Positions 31,413-42,551 of a DNA stretch of 64,000 nucleotides are shown one piece after another. Under the pieces are notes generated by a model that saw only the letters and a program-made list of their open reading frames with translations, was not told the origin of the DNA and ran no database searches. Source of the stretch: Aplectana chamaeleonis (lineage: Eukaryota; Nematoda; Chromadorea; Rhabditida; Cosmocercidae); contig JAPDOI010001160.1 of NCBI GenBank assembly GCA_029168955.1, positions 1-64,000 of the forward strand. The letters run 5' to 3'. The translations under genes and the position numbers were made by a program. Position 1 is the first letter of the stretch, and every line of letters begins with the position of its first letter.

Positions 31413-31905
31413 TAGAGAAAACCACAAATTCCAGCGAATTTCCTGTCAGACGATGTGAAGAACGGCTAAGAAAGAAATGAGAGAAACGGGGTCAATTTTA
31501 CCCCATGGCCATCAAAAGCTCTCCAACAGTTGCTTGTAGGCATCATGGCCACCTGAAAACTGCTCTGGGGTTGATCATCTAGCATTTCTGATCGATCTTC
31601 TAGCACTTTTTCTTTGAATGTTGATGCGACCGGCCAACAACATGGAAAAAATTTATGGCAAGAACTCCTAATGCAGAAAAACTTGACAGTGAAAATGACA
31701 GTGACCAGGCCTCCGAACGCAGAAAAACTAGAGAAACGAATTTGGCGCGAAGTTCAAATCCAATTTAACAGTGTATTCAAACTGATTTTTTTACGAATCA
31801 AGAGCTTTTCGCGGCTCTTTCAACATTTTCGTTCCCTACAGAGGCCAAGCTATACAAACACATTATAAAATAATATATGGTCTTCGGCGTGAACGATGCC
31901 TTTAA

Positions 31906-32382
31906 AGGCACAGTCCAACCTCAGAATTGTTTCTCTGTTTTTTAGCCAATCTTCAAAACGGTCCCACGCTGATTCCAACTATGTCCCTTGAATCGTGAAA
32001 GACCCCCCAAGCAACGAAGTTAAGGCTCTTAAAAATTGAGCTACTGAAGCACGGTGGACGAGTTGTCCGAGGCCTGTAGCTTCCTTCATTGGCAACCGAT
32101 GTATACGAGCCAACCTGAACGAAGAGAGAGCTCAAGATTGAAGGGAAGAACGGGGCTATTGATCGGAATCCATCGCTCATCTCGCCACTGTTGAGCTCGA
32201 AAGATCATAAAAAGGGCGTGCCAAAGTGGCTTCCGGATGTGGGCGCCCCAGGGTGGTTTCCTCGTACATCTCGCTTATTCAGGAAAATTGAGAGCTCGAA
32301 CTTGGCAGGCGCTATGAAGGGTGGGTCTAATTCACAATTATATGGAAATATCAGATTTCGTCCCTGAGCTTGGACTGTGCCT
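31906..32382. mobile_element. TTAA element, family B (second chain of three, first)
   Basis: Preceded by the end of another element (GTGAACGATGCCT) and TTAA 31902-31905. It starts AGGCACAGTCCAACCTCAGA and ends CCCTGAGCTTGGACTGTGCC then T; TTAA 32383-32386 is shared. Confidence 0.85.
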
Positions 32383-32386
32383 TTAA

Positions 32387-32760
32387 AGGCAGTGTTCACG
32401 ATGAATGTCATTACCGAGTTCGACTCGAAAATGGTGTTGTTCAGTCGTGTGCTATCGAATGGGGAAGAAATAGCGAAGCTAGTTTCCGCAAGTGCGCGCT
32501 AGTGGCTAGACGTGTGCAAATCGATCAGGCTGAAAGCGAGTTGCTTAACAACTTGTCATCGAAAACGTGCGCGGCGCCACTAGCTCATCAATACAGGCGG
32601 ACGGGCGGGCTTAGAGCAGGCGTACTGGGCTAAATAAATTTTCACTTCCCCGTCGTTTTTTACGTTTTTCGGCCCTCTTAGAATGCCTTCTCCGACAATA
32701 TCCCCTCCAGAATCTGCCAGCGTAGTGCTTTACACTGGAACTCGAAGTAGAACACTGCCT
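32387..32760. mobile_element. TTAA element, family A1 (second chain, second)
   Basis: Starts AGGCAGTGTTCACGATGAAT. The right end ACTCGAAGTAGAACACTGCC then T is shortened relative to other A1 copies. TTAA 32761-32764 is shared. Confidence 0.8.
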
Positions 32761-32764
32761 TTAA

Positions 32765-33169
32765 AGGCAGCATACACGCTCGGAAACATAGTTGAGACCC
32801 ACAATGCCCTCTACGAGTAGGAAATGGGCCCCACACTGTACTTTTACGCCTCTTGTGTTTGCCAACCTTCTCTAAAGCAAGTGTGCTGAGCCATTTCCAC
32901 CGTAGCCGATGTAAATGATTTACTTATTGCACTAATTCTTCCACATACAAACGTCGCCTACAGTGGGACTGGCCTAGCACCCCTGTTTTTGTGAAAGACG
33001 GCAAATAAAGGGGCGGAGAAATACAGGGCGGGGCCAACTTCTTACTCGTGTAGCGGCTTTGTGGTGCGGTTTTGACACTTCGAAATGCGTACATAGGCGT
33101 TGTGTTCTGAGCAATACCATTCAATTTCCGTAGCTACCTCAACAACGTGAACGAGCTTGGATGCTGCCT
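32765..33169. mobile_element. TTAA element, family C (second chain, third)
   Basis: Starts AGGCAGCATACACGCTCGGA and ends GTGAACGAGCTTGGATGCTG then CCT. The right target is TCAG instead of TTAA. Confidence 0.75.
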
Positions 33170-33374
33170 TCAGAACTTCTCGTAATAAAGATTCAACTAA
33201 AAACCTGGTGAGAGAGTAGAAGGCATAAATAGCATATAGCTACAAGTGCAGTTACAGTTACGGCCACCGGGTGAAACTCGTCCATAAACTCCCAGCGCGA
33301 TGGCCGCTTAGCACGCACGCCCATCTCGCGGAACGACATTAACATTCGGACGCACTTCGCACTTACTCCGATCG

Positions 33375-33732
33375 ACACACTTTCACAGAGACTACGCATG
33401 TGCTCGCTCTCCTGACACGAGAGCGTGTACATCGCGGGATAAGGGCGGGATGGTGTCTATCACGGGCAAAGCGTGCCCCCAAAAGAGGCTCGACGCCCAA
33501 GACGCTAATTTTCAAGGGAAGCATACGACGCGCTTCTGAGCCAGGACTCGGATGACTGTAGTGCCGTCGGTTCAAATACCAAAGTTTAAGGTACTTGACC
33601 CGCCTGGCCACTTGAGCCACCGCTTAACCGCTGGCGGGGTCAGTTGGAGCTTGCCGCACTGGCCAGGTCGCGTGTTGGCGTGCACACGCACCCCGCGTTG
33701 CTCACCGGTGCGTGTGTATATTTTCGGAAATA
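33375..33732 (+). repeat. SL1-like repeat, copy b, left part
   Basis: Homologous to 17686-18035. The right part continues at 34991-35170 beyond the mariner. It contains the SL1-like segment at 33569-33590 and TGTATATTTTCGGAAATA at the mariner junction. Confidence 0.75.
33569..33590 (+). ncRNA. SL1 spliced-leader-like sequence
   Basis: 18 of 22 bases match SL1 (starts GGTTCAAATACCAAAG). It is followed by GTACTTGACCC as in copies a and c. The most diverged of the four. Confidence 0.35.
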
Positions 33733-34990
33733 CCAGGTTGTTTAATAATTCTTGTCCGAAAATTTCACCATCTTTAATTTTTTTCAACTTTATTGAAAAA
33801 CAAGTCTAATCAACAATATAATCACCACAGTTATCAACAACAGTGGTCCATCGAATGGGCAGGTCGCCGATGCCCTTCGCCCAGAACTCCGGGGGCTGCG
33901 ACTCGAAGAAGTCCGCGATTTCGGATTTGGGGTTATCGTAGTTGGTGAATTTTCTTCCTGCCAAATGGTGCTTCAGCGGGCGGAACAAGTGGTAGTCGGA
34001 GGGGGCGAGGTCCGGGAAATACGGCGGATGGACAACCGTCTCCCAGCCGAGCGTCGCCAACTTCTGCTTGATCTTCTTCGCCACATGGGGGCGCGCGTAG
34101 TCGTGCAGCAGGTGGACTGAGGCCCGTCGGGAACGCTTTTCTCAGATGGCTGCGGCTAGTTTCTCGAGCTGATCGGTGTAGATGGAGGCGGTGACAGTCA
34201 TGCCTTGCAGGAGCAGCTCGAAGTACAGCATGCCCTTGGTGTCCCACCAGCAGCAGAGCATGATCTTCAACGGGTGCAGGTCGGCTTTCGACGTCGTCGG
34301 CGGCTCTTCTCCGCACGGGATCCAGACGGCACGACGGGCGACGTTGTCGTAGAGGACCCAGCTCTCATCCCCAGTGACCAGGTCCTCGAGAAACTCCTTG
34401 CGATGCGGACGAAGAAGGAGGGACTTGCAGACGGCCACGCGGCTCTGCTTGTTGGCGTCCGTGAGAGGGTGGTGGGGGATCCAACGGGCCAGAACTTTGT
34501 GGTAGCCGAGTAAGTTGAGTCGATTGTGAATGGCGAACTTGCTGCAGCCAAGCGTCGTCGCCAGTTCACGGGTGGTGGCTTCCGGCTTCTCCTTGATACA
34601 GCGACGGACTTCGTCATTATCCACCGTAGAAGGCCTCCCGCTGTGCTCCCTGTCCTCGAGGCTCGTAACGCCGCTCTCGAAACGATTGAACCAGCGGCTG
34701 ACTGTGCGTTGGGACACGGCATCCTCCTTGCACGCTCTGCAGATGTTGGCGACCGCGGTGCCCGTGTCGTTGCCCAGCAGCCACTCGTAGTACACGAACG
34801 TACGAATTCGACCTTGGTCCATTTTAGCTTGTACTGGTAGCTAGACGCGGCGACTGCGCCTTATATACCCCTAGCTTAGAACTTCGGAAAACCTTCCAGA
34901 AGGTTCTTACACTTGCCTGATATTATAACACTTCTAAGGAAAATTATAGAATTTTGAAAATTTTTAGACAGGAATTATTGGACGGCCTGG
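33733..34990 (-). mobile_element. Mariner transposon, 1258 bp, nearly intact
   Basis: Terminal inverted repeats CCAGGTTGTTTAATAATTCT and, from the right, CCAGGCCGTCCAATAATTCC. TA target duplications at 33731-33732 and 34991-34992. It is inserted in the SL1-like repeat; the uninterrupted relative at about 18030 shows the empty site. It encodes one transposase with a single nonsense codon. Confidence 0.95.
33806..34822 (-). pseudogene. Mariner transposase, one nonsense codon
   Basis: A DDE/D transposase that would cut and rejoin the element at TA sites. 338 codons, close to the usual 340-345. N-terminal helix-turn-helix domains (about residues 1-110) include the WFNRFESG and EDREHSGRPS motifs. 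Catalytic residues: Asp in TGDESWVLYD, Asp in HDYARPH and Asp in PDLAPSDYHLF. The last two are separated by 34 residues, the D,D34D signature of mariner. The frame is continuous from 34822 to 33806 except for TGA at 34142-34144, at a position consistent with a CGA-to-TGA (CpG) transition just before EKRSRRASVHLL. The C-terminus is complete. The copy looks young: full length, intact ends and one inactivating change. Confidence 0.95.
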
Positions 34991-35170
34991 TAAATAAACT
35001 CAGATTGGCTTGTCGCTCGGGCACGAAGCAGCTGCTTGCCCACTACAGTCACTACCGCGCCCGCGGGGGCCACTAATGTGGGCGACAAAACTTCGAATTC
35101 TGGGCTCCACAGCCACAGGCGACGCAGGCTTTTCAGCGGGGCGCGGAGCTGGGTTTTGTCTGAGTAGCGC
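34991..35170 (+). repeat. SL1-like repeat, copy b, right part
   Basis: Resumes TAAATAAACTCAG and matches 18040-18175 through CACTACAGTCACTACCGCGC and GTTTTGTCTGAG. Confidence 0.75.
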
Positions 35171-35935
35171 TGTGCAGCTGCATACTGTATTTGCGTACTC
35201 TATAGCATACTTGAAACTCTATCTCGAAAATTGTTTCTATGAACCTGATCTCTGGCAGTCATTACATCGTTGCATAGTTCACGCCACTAGAAGACCGTTT
35301 GTGTCAATTGTTTCCAAAAAGTTGAATTCAAATCGAGTGGACAAAAAAAGTGCAAAAGCGCAGAAGGTACCGCAGCCAGCGTTCTGACTAGGCTCTTACA
35401 AGCGGGAATGCATAGGAGTGGAACTCTCACACCAATTCTCCACCCAAGCGAACGATGGCTCAGCAAAGGTTGATCTTTAAGGATGATTTGCAACCAGAGA
35501 TTTCCTCGAAAAAACGAAGCAGTTAGGATTGGAATGCCGGTATTATGATGTAAAAACGGAAGAAGTCATATCATAGGGATTTACGGCTCACAACAAAATA
35601 GTCGCGAAATTATATCCTGGCTGACTAGTTAGAGCGGGATTAAACCCAATCGTACACGCATAATACTCGTTGCTTGGTACACAAACATATGATCGGAAAA
35701 ACAAATAATTTCGGTTCCTGATCGTTATATTCGAGTTCTGATGCCTAATGTGCTAACCAGAGTCAATAAAGGACAGTAAACCAATGTATATTTTTGCAAT
35801 GAAACTTTCAGATTTGAGTATTTAGTAAGTCCTCAGGACTTTTCGGCCACGATTTCTTGAGAAGAATAACACTTTATCAATCAATACTTTGTTTCATAAC
35901 CATAACATCACTCAGTAGAAATCAGTTTTTTGTTG
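35171..35935. other. No gene recognised
   Basis: AT-rich with no splice-flanked coding segment that I trust. It precedes the plus-strand exon at 35936. Confidence 0.4.
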
Positions 35936-36238
35936 TGTAGAAGCATGAAAACCAGTGGTCGTATTCGACAAGCCGCGGGCGCAGGAAAGGTTCGTAACCC
36001 CTCTCGTGCCCGGTGGATGGCTGTACTTGCCGGAGACGTCGAATGCGCTTTGGACCTTTCCGGGAGGCTCCCTGAATTTTATGAATTTCATGAATATTTC
36101 ATGAAACTGTCACAGGACTATATGAACTCCGTTGGCACTTCACATCGAGATGTTGTTGATGCCTTCTCCAAGCAAGTTTTCCAGTGCGGAAGATCGGATA
36201 CCGTTCTAATGTTCTTCAAGTGCGACCCTCATCTCTGA
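35936..36238 (+). CDS. Terminal exon of a plus-strand gene, unrecognised
   Basis: The acceptor TTTTTTGTTGTGTAG ends at about 35940, followed by AAGC and an ATG at 35945. The frame reads MKTSGRIRQAAGAGKVRNPS, then RARWMAVLAGDVECALDLSG, then FYEFHEYFMKLSQDYMNSVG and ends KCDPHL, TGA 36236-36238. The second half has strong nematode codon bias (TTC, AAG, GAC). AATAAA at 36559-36564 is a plausible poly(A) signal about 320 nt downstream. A donor-like GTTCGT after the Lys codon at residue 15 could split the 5' part into a separate exon. The first third is basic and the rest mixed helical. No family recognised. Confidence 0.45.
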   Translation, partial: CRSMKTSGRIRQAAGAGKVRNPSRARWMAVLAGDVECALDLSGRLPEFYEFHEYFMKLSQDYMNSVGTSHRDVVDAFSKQVFQCGRSDTVLMFFKCDPHL

Positions 36239-36755
36239 AAACAAAGAAAACTGACGCATATGAACACAATTTTTCTCGCATTTCTGTCACAGAAGTTTTC
36301 TACAGAACTGAAGCCAAGTCCGGAACTTAACCATTCCGTGTCGGTCGGCAAACGTGGACATTGGCATTGTCTTGCTGGAAAGTACTGTCTTCTGACACAA
36401 CCTAGTCAGAAGACTACAAAGTTTTGAGGCTTTCTCACATTATAGTAGGGAAGGCACTCAGGTGGTGAGAATGAGCGTTATGACGGTGCTGCAAATAAGT
36501 TTAACTTGGAAAAATCAGGTGACTTTTTCTATTAATGGAATGCTAATCGGATTGAAACAATAAACCTAACGACCTAGTAAGTCGGCGCAAAATGGATGCA
36601 TAAAGTGCCGTGGTGACCCGCGCCCTCGCTACCGACTCAAGTTTTGTTCGGTTTTGATAATTAAGATCGCAATTGAGGATTCATGGAGCGCTATCCGATC
36701 TCCTGGAAGAGAAACCTTGAAGGGAGTATGCTCCAACACCACCTCGATGTTGCTA
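36239..36755. other. 3' flank, no other gene
   Basis: Contains the AATAAA noted for the preceding exon. No other coding signal seen. Confidence 0.45.
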
Positions 36756-37110
36756 CATACCGCCCGGAAAAAACGGCGTTTTCGGCGCTTTTTTTCCGCC
36801 GAAAAGCGCCGCTTCAAAGTGGTTCGTTTGGGTTGCAAGGGACATATTTAGAATCAGTATCGAGAGCTCTTCATTCCGAGATCACACATGTCTTACCCTG
36901 CAAACAAGGCATATAGGGTTAACAGAATCAATCGAGTGTACAAAAACTGAGGCTAGATAGCAAATTGGTGTAAATGTTTGATTTCATATCAACCGTAAAG
37001 ATTGAAGACGATCATATACAAGTACAATACACGCACTATGCTACTCAATAAAGCCTCGAAAGTCGCAAAATCGCGATTTCGTCATATCTCGGCTCAGAGT
37101 GCTCCGTACG
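36756..37110. mobile_element. Left arm of a fold-back-like element
   Basis: TA (36754-36755) then CATACCGCCCGGAAAAAACG, the GCGCC palindromes, TCACACATGTCTTACCCTGC and AAACAAGGCATATAGGGTTA. This matches the left arm of the complete element at 49616. The partner may be the inverted arm ending at 46507. Confidence 0.65.
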
Positions 37111-37272
37111 AGCCCGGACAAACATTTTTCGGATGAGCCTTAAAAGCTCTTTTTTTAGATTACACGTGTCTTACCAAAAACAAGGCATAGAGGACTTTTA
37201 CAACCAATCGAGTTGGCCGAAGGAAAATTCAAGCAATATGTGGTCATTCGACGTGATTTCACGCTTACTTGA

Positions 37273-37758
37273 AGGCACTGTTCACGATAAGAACAGTTTT
37301 TCTGCTTCCTTGCCTATCTTAAAGACGCTCCCATGCTGATTCCAATGACGTTTTTGGAATCGTACAGAACTTTCTAGGAACGGAGTTATAGTCCTTCAAG
37401 AACTAAGCTAAGGAAACAAGGTGGACGAGTTGTCCGAGGCTTGTTACTCCCGTGTTTTGCAGCCGATGTATGCGAGCTGACCTGAGTGAAGAGAGAAATT
37501 GGGAATAAAGAAAAGAACGGGGCTATTGATCGGAAACCATCGCTCATCTCACAATCTCAAGCATTCATTTGTTCACGTCGGTGGGCGTGGAAAGTGCATC
37601 TGAGGTGTGACGAGCTGACGGGTGTCCAACTTTGGAGCCGTAGGGGATCGTTCCGAGCTCATTTTTCTTGGTTTTTTGAACGTTAGGATTGCGCTAGGCC
37701 CCGCAGCTGCCGATCTCCACCGAAAAATCAGACATTGTTTTTACTGTGGACACTGCCT
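37273..37758. mobile_element. TTAA element, family A2
   Basis: TTGA then AGGCACTGTTCACGATAAGA; right end TTTTTACTGTGGACACTGCC then T, TTAA 37759-37762. It carries the family segment GCTGACCTGAGTGAAGAGAG. Confidence 0.75.
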
Positions 37759-37762
37759 TTAA

Positions 37763-38300
37763 ACAGTGTAAGTGATGTAGAAAACAGGTAAGAAAACTGT
37801 CTGTGACTGGCCGACCTTTTCTGCAAAATTTAGGATTTCCGCATTTTCAAACCCGAAAATGTATTCTGGCCATTTCCAGAGCCAATAGCCTCCTCTTGCC
37901 TAAATTTACAGACAGTAGCAGGGTTTTTCGTTAAATTTGTCTGAATCCCTTCATGATTTAAATTTGGACAAAATTAAGGCTTCCAGGAACCGGTAACCCT
38001 TGCAGTTCCTCGCTGCACATAATAAATATTTTGGAAAACCACCTCTACATTGCGATCTGTTTTTTTTTCAAGCTCACGATCAGATCGTAATATCAATAAG
38101 TTTTATTTGTTTTCCTGTGCCCGGCAACCCGCAATCAGCCGGTGCCCAAATTTCAGAACCGTGTTGATAATGCTTTTCAATGGTATATAGTTTTTAACGT
38201 TCAAATTCGAACCATTTGTTCCGGGTCTCTCAGATTCAGAGAATCCTTCTGTTGTTGGTCCCTCGCTTTGCGTCTCTGCCCCTCTCAGAAAAATCAAAAC
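37763..38300. other. No gene recognised
   Basis: No coding or terminal-repeat signal seen in this AT-rich stretch. Confidence 0.45.
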
Positions 38301-39015
38301 AAGTTACTTGTAATATAAATGTAACTTACTTGAATGTCTCAAGTAACTTACATTTATATTACATGTAACATACATTTATATTACATGTAACATACATTTA
38401 TATTACATGTCACTTAAATTTATATTACATGTAACTTAAATTTATATTACATGCAAGTTACACTTATGTTACATGCAACTTACGTTCGAATTTTCACTAT
38501 GGGTGGCCATCATGTGACGCAGACGACACGCGAGACAGAGGGCGCGTCCCAGGCCACACACTACGCAACAAGATGCTGTGCACGGCCTTCCCTGCTGGTG
38601 GGGGGGGGGTCAAGTACCTCAAACTTGGGTAATTGAACCAACAGGAACGCCAGTCTTAAGCCTGAGCCCGCGAGTGCGTCGTACATCCCCCTGGTAAATA
38701 TCTTCTAGGCCGATTTAAGTTACTTGCGACTTATATTGTGCCATTTAAGTTACATGTAACATATCGAAGGCGCACTTCACGCAGTGTCTTCTCAGAAATC
38801 GAAAACAAGTTACTTCTAACATATCTAAGCTGATGTAAGTTACTCGCGACTTATCTCAAGTCAGTCAAGTTACATGTAACATATCGGAGGCGCACCCCAC
38901 GCAGTGTCTCGCCGATATGTTACATGTAATTTAAATGACCTGAGATAAGTCGCAAGTAACTTACATCGGCTCAGATATGTTACAAGTAACTTGTTTTCGG
39001 CCTTTTATGTTACAA
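38301..39015. repeat. AAGTTAC/GTTACATGTAAC palindromic repeat cluster
   Basis: 38301-38485 is a tandem of about 24-bp units containing ACATTTATATTACATGTAAC. 38715-39015 has larger inverted segments: AAGTTACATGTAACATATCG with GGCGCAC and CACGCAGTGTC, then its reverse with TAAGTCGCAAGTAACTTACA. The unit GTTACATGTAAC is self-complementary. An SL1-like segment lies between the two parts. Confidence 0.8.
38618..38639 (-). ncRNA. SL1 spliced-leader-like sequence, best match
   Basis: 21 of 22 bases match nematode SL1 (starts GGTTCAATTACCCAAGTTTG); only position 5 differs, T to C. It is followed by GTACTTGACC as in copies a and b. Upstream homology to copies a and b (CGACGC..CTCAGG) shows it belongs to the same repeat, cut off by a poly-C run downstream. 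Confidence 0.5.
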
Positions 39016-39044
39016 GTAACTTGTTTTCATTTTTCTGAGCTGCT

Positions 39045-40022
39045 CACCCCCACTTTTGAAGGTGTCGAAAGCGCACTGTCTCGCCTGCCTCGTTCAATGA
39101 ACGAGGTCCATCCGAAATGGATTGGTTCTCAGGAGCACAATTCTAATGGGGAAACGATAAGTGCGTGGGTGTAAGCAGTAAGAACGAGAGAGAAATGAAA
39201 CATGAGGGTGACGTAATCGCGCGGGTGATATCCCGTGCATCAACAGGTGGAGATAGGCAGGAAGGAGATCTAACGAGATGGGTGGCTCATAGCTCACCAC
39301 CGACTATATATACGGGTTGAAGAGGAAGCCACTACATGGATTAATATCAATTTCTTCACTGTATTAGTATTGCTAGACCACGTAATTCAAATCTGTCGCG
39401 CATCTCTTAACGTCAAGACTGCACCTCACGCGGCTTATCGCACACGCGACGCTACCACCCGCGCTGAGTTGCGCGGATTTCTGCATTTAAAACTGAGCGT
39501 TTTCCAAAAACTTTCCGCTTTCAGAGCACCATTTATTGCTTATTCAAACCGCCGCGCCGCAGTGAAATGCGGAGCAGTCGCGTTTATTCAACAATGCTCC
39601 GCACGGTTACTCTTCGTCGTCGTGTTTTAGAATTGCTACGCCTTGTGGTTCGAATCTTTCAGACATCTGCAGGGATCAAGACTACGCCGCACACGACCTA
39701 TCCCACACGCGACGAGAGCGGAGTAGCGCGGACGACTACAGGCGCGACCTTTATTTGAAGAAACGACGAGGGAGACGCTTCAATTTTTATAACAACTCAC
39801 TAACTCGGATGCCATGCGTGCCACTACCTTTCCCTCGTGTTTCTCTTCCTGTTCTTTCTGCTCTCATTCCTGCCGTTCACTACCGTTCAAACCCACGCAT
39901 TCTCCGTCTCCCGAATGAAACTCTGCCCATGGAAATCGATCTATTTCTCATAGACTTCGCTCATTGAGCGAGGCAGGCGAGGCAGTGCGCTTTCGACACC
40001 TTCGGAAGTGGGGTTGTGCGAG
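39045..40022. mobile_element. Element with about 100-bp inverted ends
   Basis: The left part CCCCCACTTTTGAAGGTGTC, then GAAAGCGCACTGTCTCGCCT and GCCTCGTTCAATGAACGAGG, is inverted at 39955-40018. The interior is unannotated. The hAT-like element at 40023 is inserted at its right edge, so the right boundary is uncertain. Confidence 0.5.
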
Positions 40023-41733
40023 CAGGGATGTGCGGCAATCGCCGTTTGCCGTTTGTCGTTTGCCGGCCATTTTTGGTACTTTTTTGCTGTTTGTCAGTTG
40101 CCGAAATTCTTGTTGTTTTTTCCGGCGGAACTCGGCAAAACATTGAAAGAAAACGTCGCCCATGCTCGCGGCCATGTAGGCACTAGGGGTTGGCCAACAA
40201 TCCAGTGTTCGGTTAACCGTTATCCGGGGGTTTTGACCTTTCTGTTTTACACTTCGCCGCCTGGCCATTTCTGAGAAAGATAAGGGATAAAAATTTGTTC
40301 AAAATCTCACTATATGTATTCTGCTAAGCAAACGTCCATGTGTGGACGCGTGAGTGAAGCGTTCACGATGAACTCTGATTACGAGTTTTCTGCAGATACA
40401 AACTCTAGAGCAGGTCTAGTGGGCTCTCAAATGCGATTATAACCGGCAGCGTAGCGGTGGGCTTTGGAGAAATATAACATGCCATAAGGATGCTTTGATG
40501 AGAAAGCGACCCCTCGCTTCTGGTGGTGGTCAAACTCAAGTGCCCTCTAAAAGTGCCCCAGGGCTCAAGAATTCTAGTAAACTCTAGAAAATCTCTAGGG
40601 AACTGCCGATTTTAAGTATCACCAGCAGCGAAACGGCGTGCTTTTGTGAAATAAATCTGGTGATAAGGAGATTTAAAAAAGCGTTCGCTTCTTACTGTGA
40701 TAGTCGAAATCCGAAGCATTCTTGACATGAACCACATCCTAACTTGCGTAACATAGACGCAGAGAAAACCCTCCAAAGATAGCGAAAACCAGATTTCCAG
40801 CCTATAATGGGCCCACCTTTCCTTCAGAGATGGGATTCCATGACCAGTATAGACGAAATCGACCTTTCAGTTTCAGTGGAGGGTAATGAATTTAGGTAGC
40901 GCTTTCGTTTCATTTTCAGAGTGTTGACAGATTCTGGTGTAGGTAAGAGAAGCAGGAAGCATTCGTGTGACACACGTGTGCAGGGGCCCTGAAAAAAGCT
41001 TGCCGCGGCAGCGACAGGAAAGTACCGCGACCCCCGATTGTGCCGCGGTAGTTCTACGGTAGTACCGCAGCTGCTCCGTGATGATCACTGTGCCGTGAAG
41101 ATTCTGTTGCAGTGTCTTGAGGGTCAACAACGCCGAGACATTGTTGGGACAGTACCGCGGCAGTTCCGTGTTAGAACCGCACGTGCTCCGGAAAGGTGCA
41201 TCAGCGAACCCGCTTCGACTACGATGCACTCTTCTGTGTGGTGAAACGAGACTTTTGCCAGTAAAATAGCCCAAGTTTGAGATGCGTGCCGTATCTCCTA
41301 GATCGCAATAACGGAACTATCCTCAGTCCTATAAGAGTGAGGACGTAGGAGTCCCGGTTGTGTATTTTTGTTCGTAGGCCCACCCACACTTCAAATGGGT
41401 TACTCGCAGACAGTTCATTTTTGTTAGAACTCAGCCACCGATCGCGGAACCGCAGGGTACTACCGAGGAGCCGCAGCGGCACTATCGCGGGACCGCCACG
41501 ACATTGCCGCTGCGACTGCGCGTTAGTGCCGCTTCAGCACCTGTAAGAACCGAAGCGATTTCCTCGCAAAGCCGCAGCGGCGATTTCCTTGATTACCATA
41601 CAGTAACACATGTCTTGTTTCTATTCATCTGATGCCTCGAATTGGAATTATTAGAATGTTGACGTAAGTCCGTTTTTGGGATTTTTTCACCGATTGCCGT
41701 TTGAATCTCAAAACCGTTTGCCGCATATCCCTG
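40023..41733. mobile_element. hAT-like non-autonomous element 2, 1711 bp
   Basis: Ends CAGGGATGTGCGGCAATCGC and, inverted, CCGTTTGCCGCATATCCCTG. 8-bp flanks TGTGCGAG (40015-40022) and TGAGCGAG (41734-41741), one mismatch. Inverted relative to elements 1 and 3. It shares the internal CACTAGGGGT and TTATCCGGG segments with them. GC-rich GTACCGCGGCAG repeats lie near 41000-41180. No transposase. Confidence 0.85.
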
Positions 41734-41741
41734 TGAGCGAG

Positions 41742-41987
41742 GCGCGGAGAGCCAGGGACGCAGAGACGCAATGCGAGGGACTAACGAATGAATTACTCTT
41801 CTGGATCTGAGAGGCCCAGAAAATTTGTTTGAATTCATCCTCTAGAAAACTATGTGCCAATTCGGAAACCGGCTGACCGCTGGCCGCCAGGCATCAGAAG
41901 ACAAAAAAGTCATTGATACTGACGATCCGACTGTGAGCTTGAAAAAATAGATCGCAAAAAAATGAAGGTGGGTTTCCGGACTATCTA
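41742..41987. other. Host sequence between elements
   Basis: Short unannotated stretch between the hAT-like and mariner-derived elements. Confidence 0.5.
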
Positions 41988-42517
41988 TTAGGTTGTCCGA
42001 TAAGTTCTTGCCGTTTTTTTAAATTAAAAAATTAGCGATCGAAATGAAATTTTTTGGTACAATGTTTTGTGTTATTCGAAAGAGAATTTTCGCTCTACAA
42101 GAAAGTCTATTTGGTTTTTGTTTCGATTAGTTTTTGTTAATTTTAGAGCATTTAAATGGAGTGTCAAGTCGACAAAAACGAGCATTTTCGACACCATCTA
42201 CTTTTGCGTTTAAGCGAGGTGCCAAAGCCACTGGAAGCTGCTAGAAGATTTGTGCCGTATACGGAGAGGTGCCATAGCTGAAAGAACTGCTCGATATTGG
42301 TTTGCGAAAATTTAATTTAAAAATTTAAATTTAAATTAGATTTAAAAAATTAATTAAAAAAATTTTAAAAAATTAAAACTATATTAAATTAATATTATAT
42401 TATATTATATTATATTACATTATTACATTACATTATATTACATTATATTATTATATTATATTACAATTATATTACGAAAAATTTTTAAAAACGGCAAGAA
42501 CTTATCGGACAACCTGA
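41988..42517 (+). mobile_element. Mariner-derived element, internally deleted
   Basis: Ends TTAGGTTGTCCGATAAGTTC and, inverted, TCAGGTTGTCCGATAAGTTC, flanked by TA (41986-41987, 42518-42519). After the left TIR an ATG near 42154 opens MECQVDKNEHFRHHLLL, similar to the N-terminal helix-turn-helix of mariner transposases; the frame then breaks and is replaced by AT-rich sequence (TTATATTATATTA). Non-autonomous. Confidence 0.8.
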
Positions 42518-42551
42518 TATTATGTGCAGCGAGGAGATGCAAAGGTTACCA

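Noticed and set aside
9375..33169. Direct assignment of the TTAA elements to piggyBac
   Set aside because: The TTAA target agrees, but the termini are AGGCA, not the usual CCC, and no transposase is present. Left as unassigned.
33569..33590. tRNA B-box (GGTTCAAATACC) of a tRNA-derived SINE
   Set aside because: No A box at the right distance, and the other three copies match SL1 over the whole 22 bases better than they match a B box.
33933..34722. Additional Arg/Ala-rich open frames in the mariner
   Set aside because: Shadow frames of the GC-rich transposase gene on both strands.
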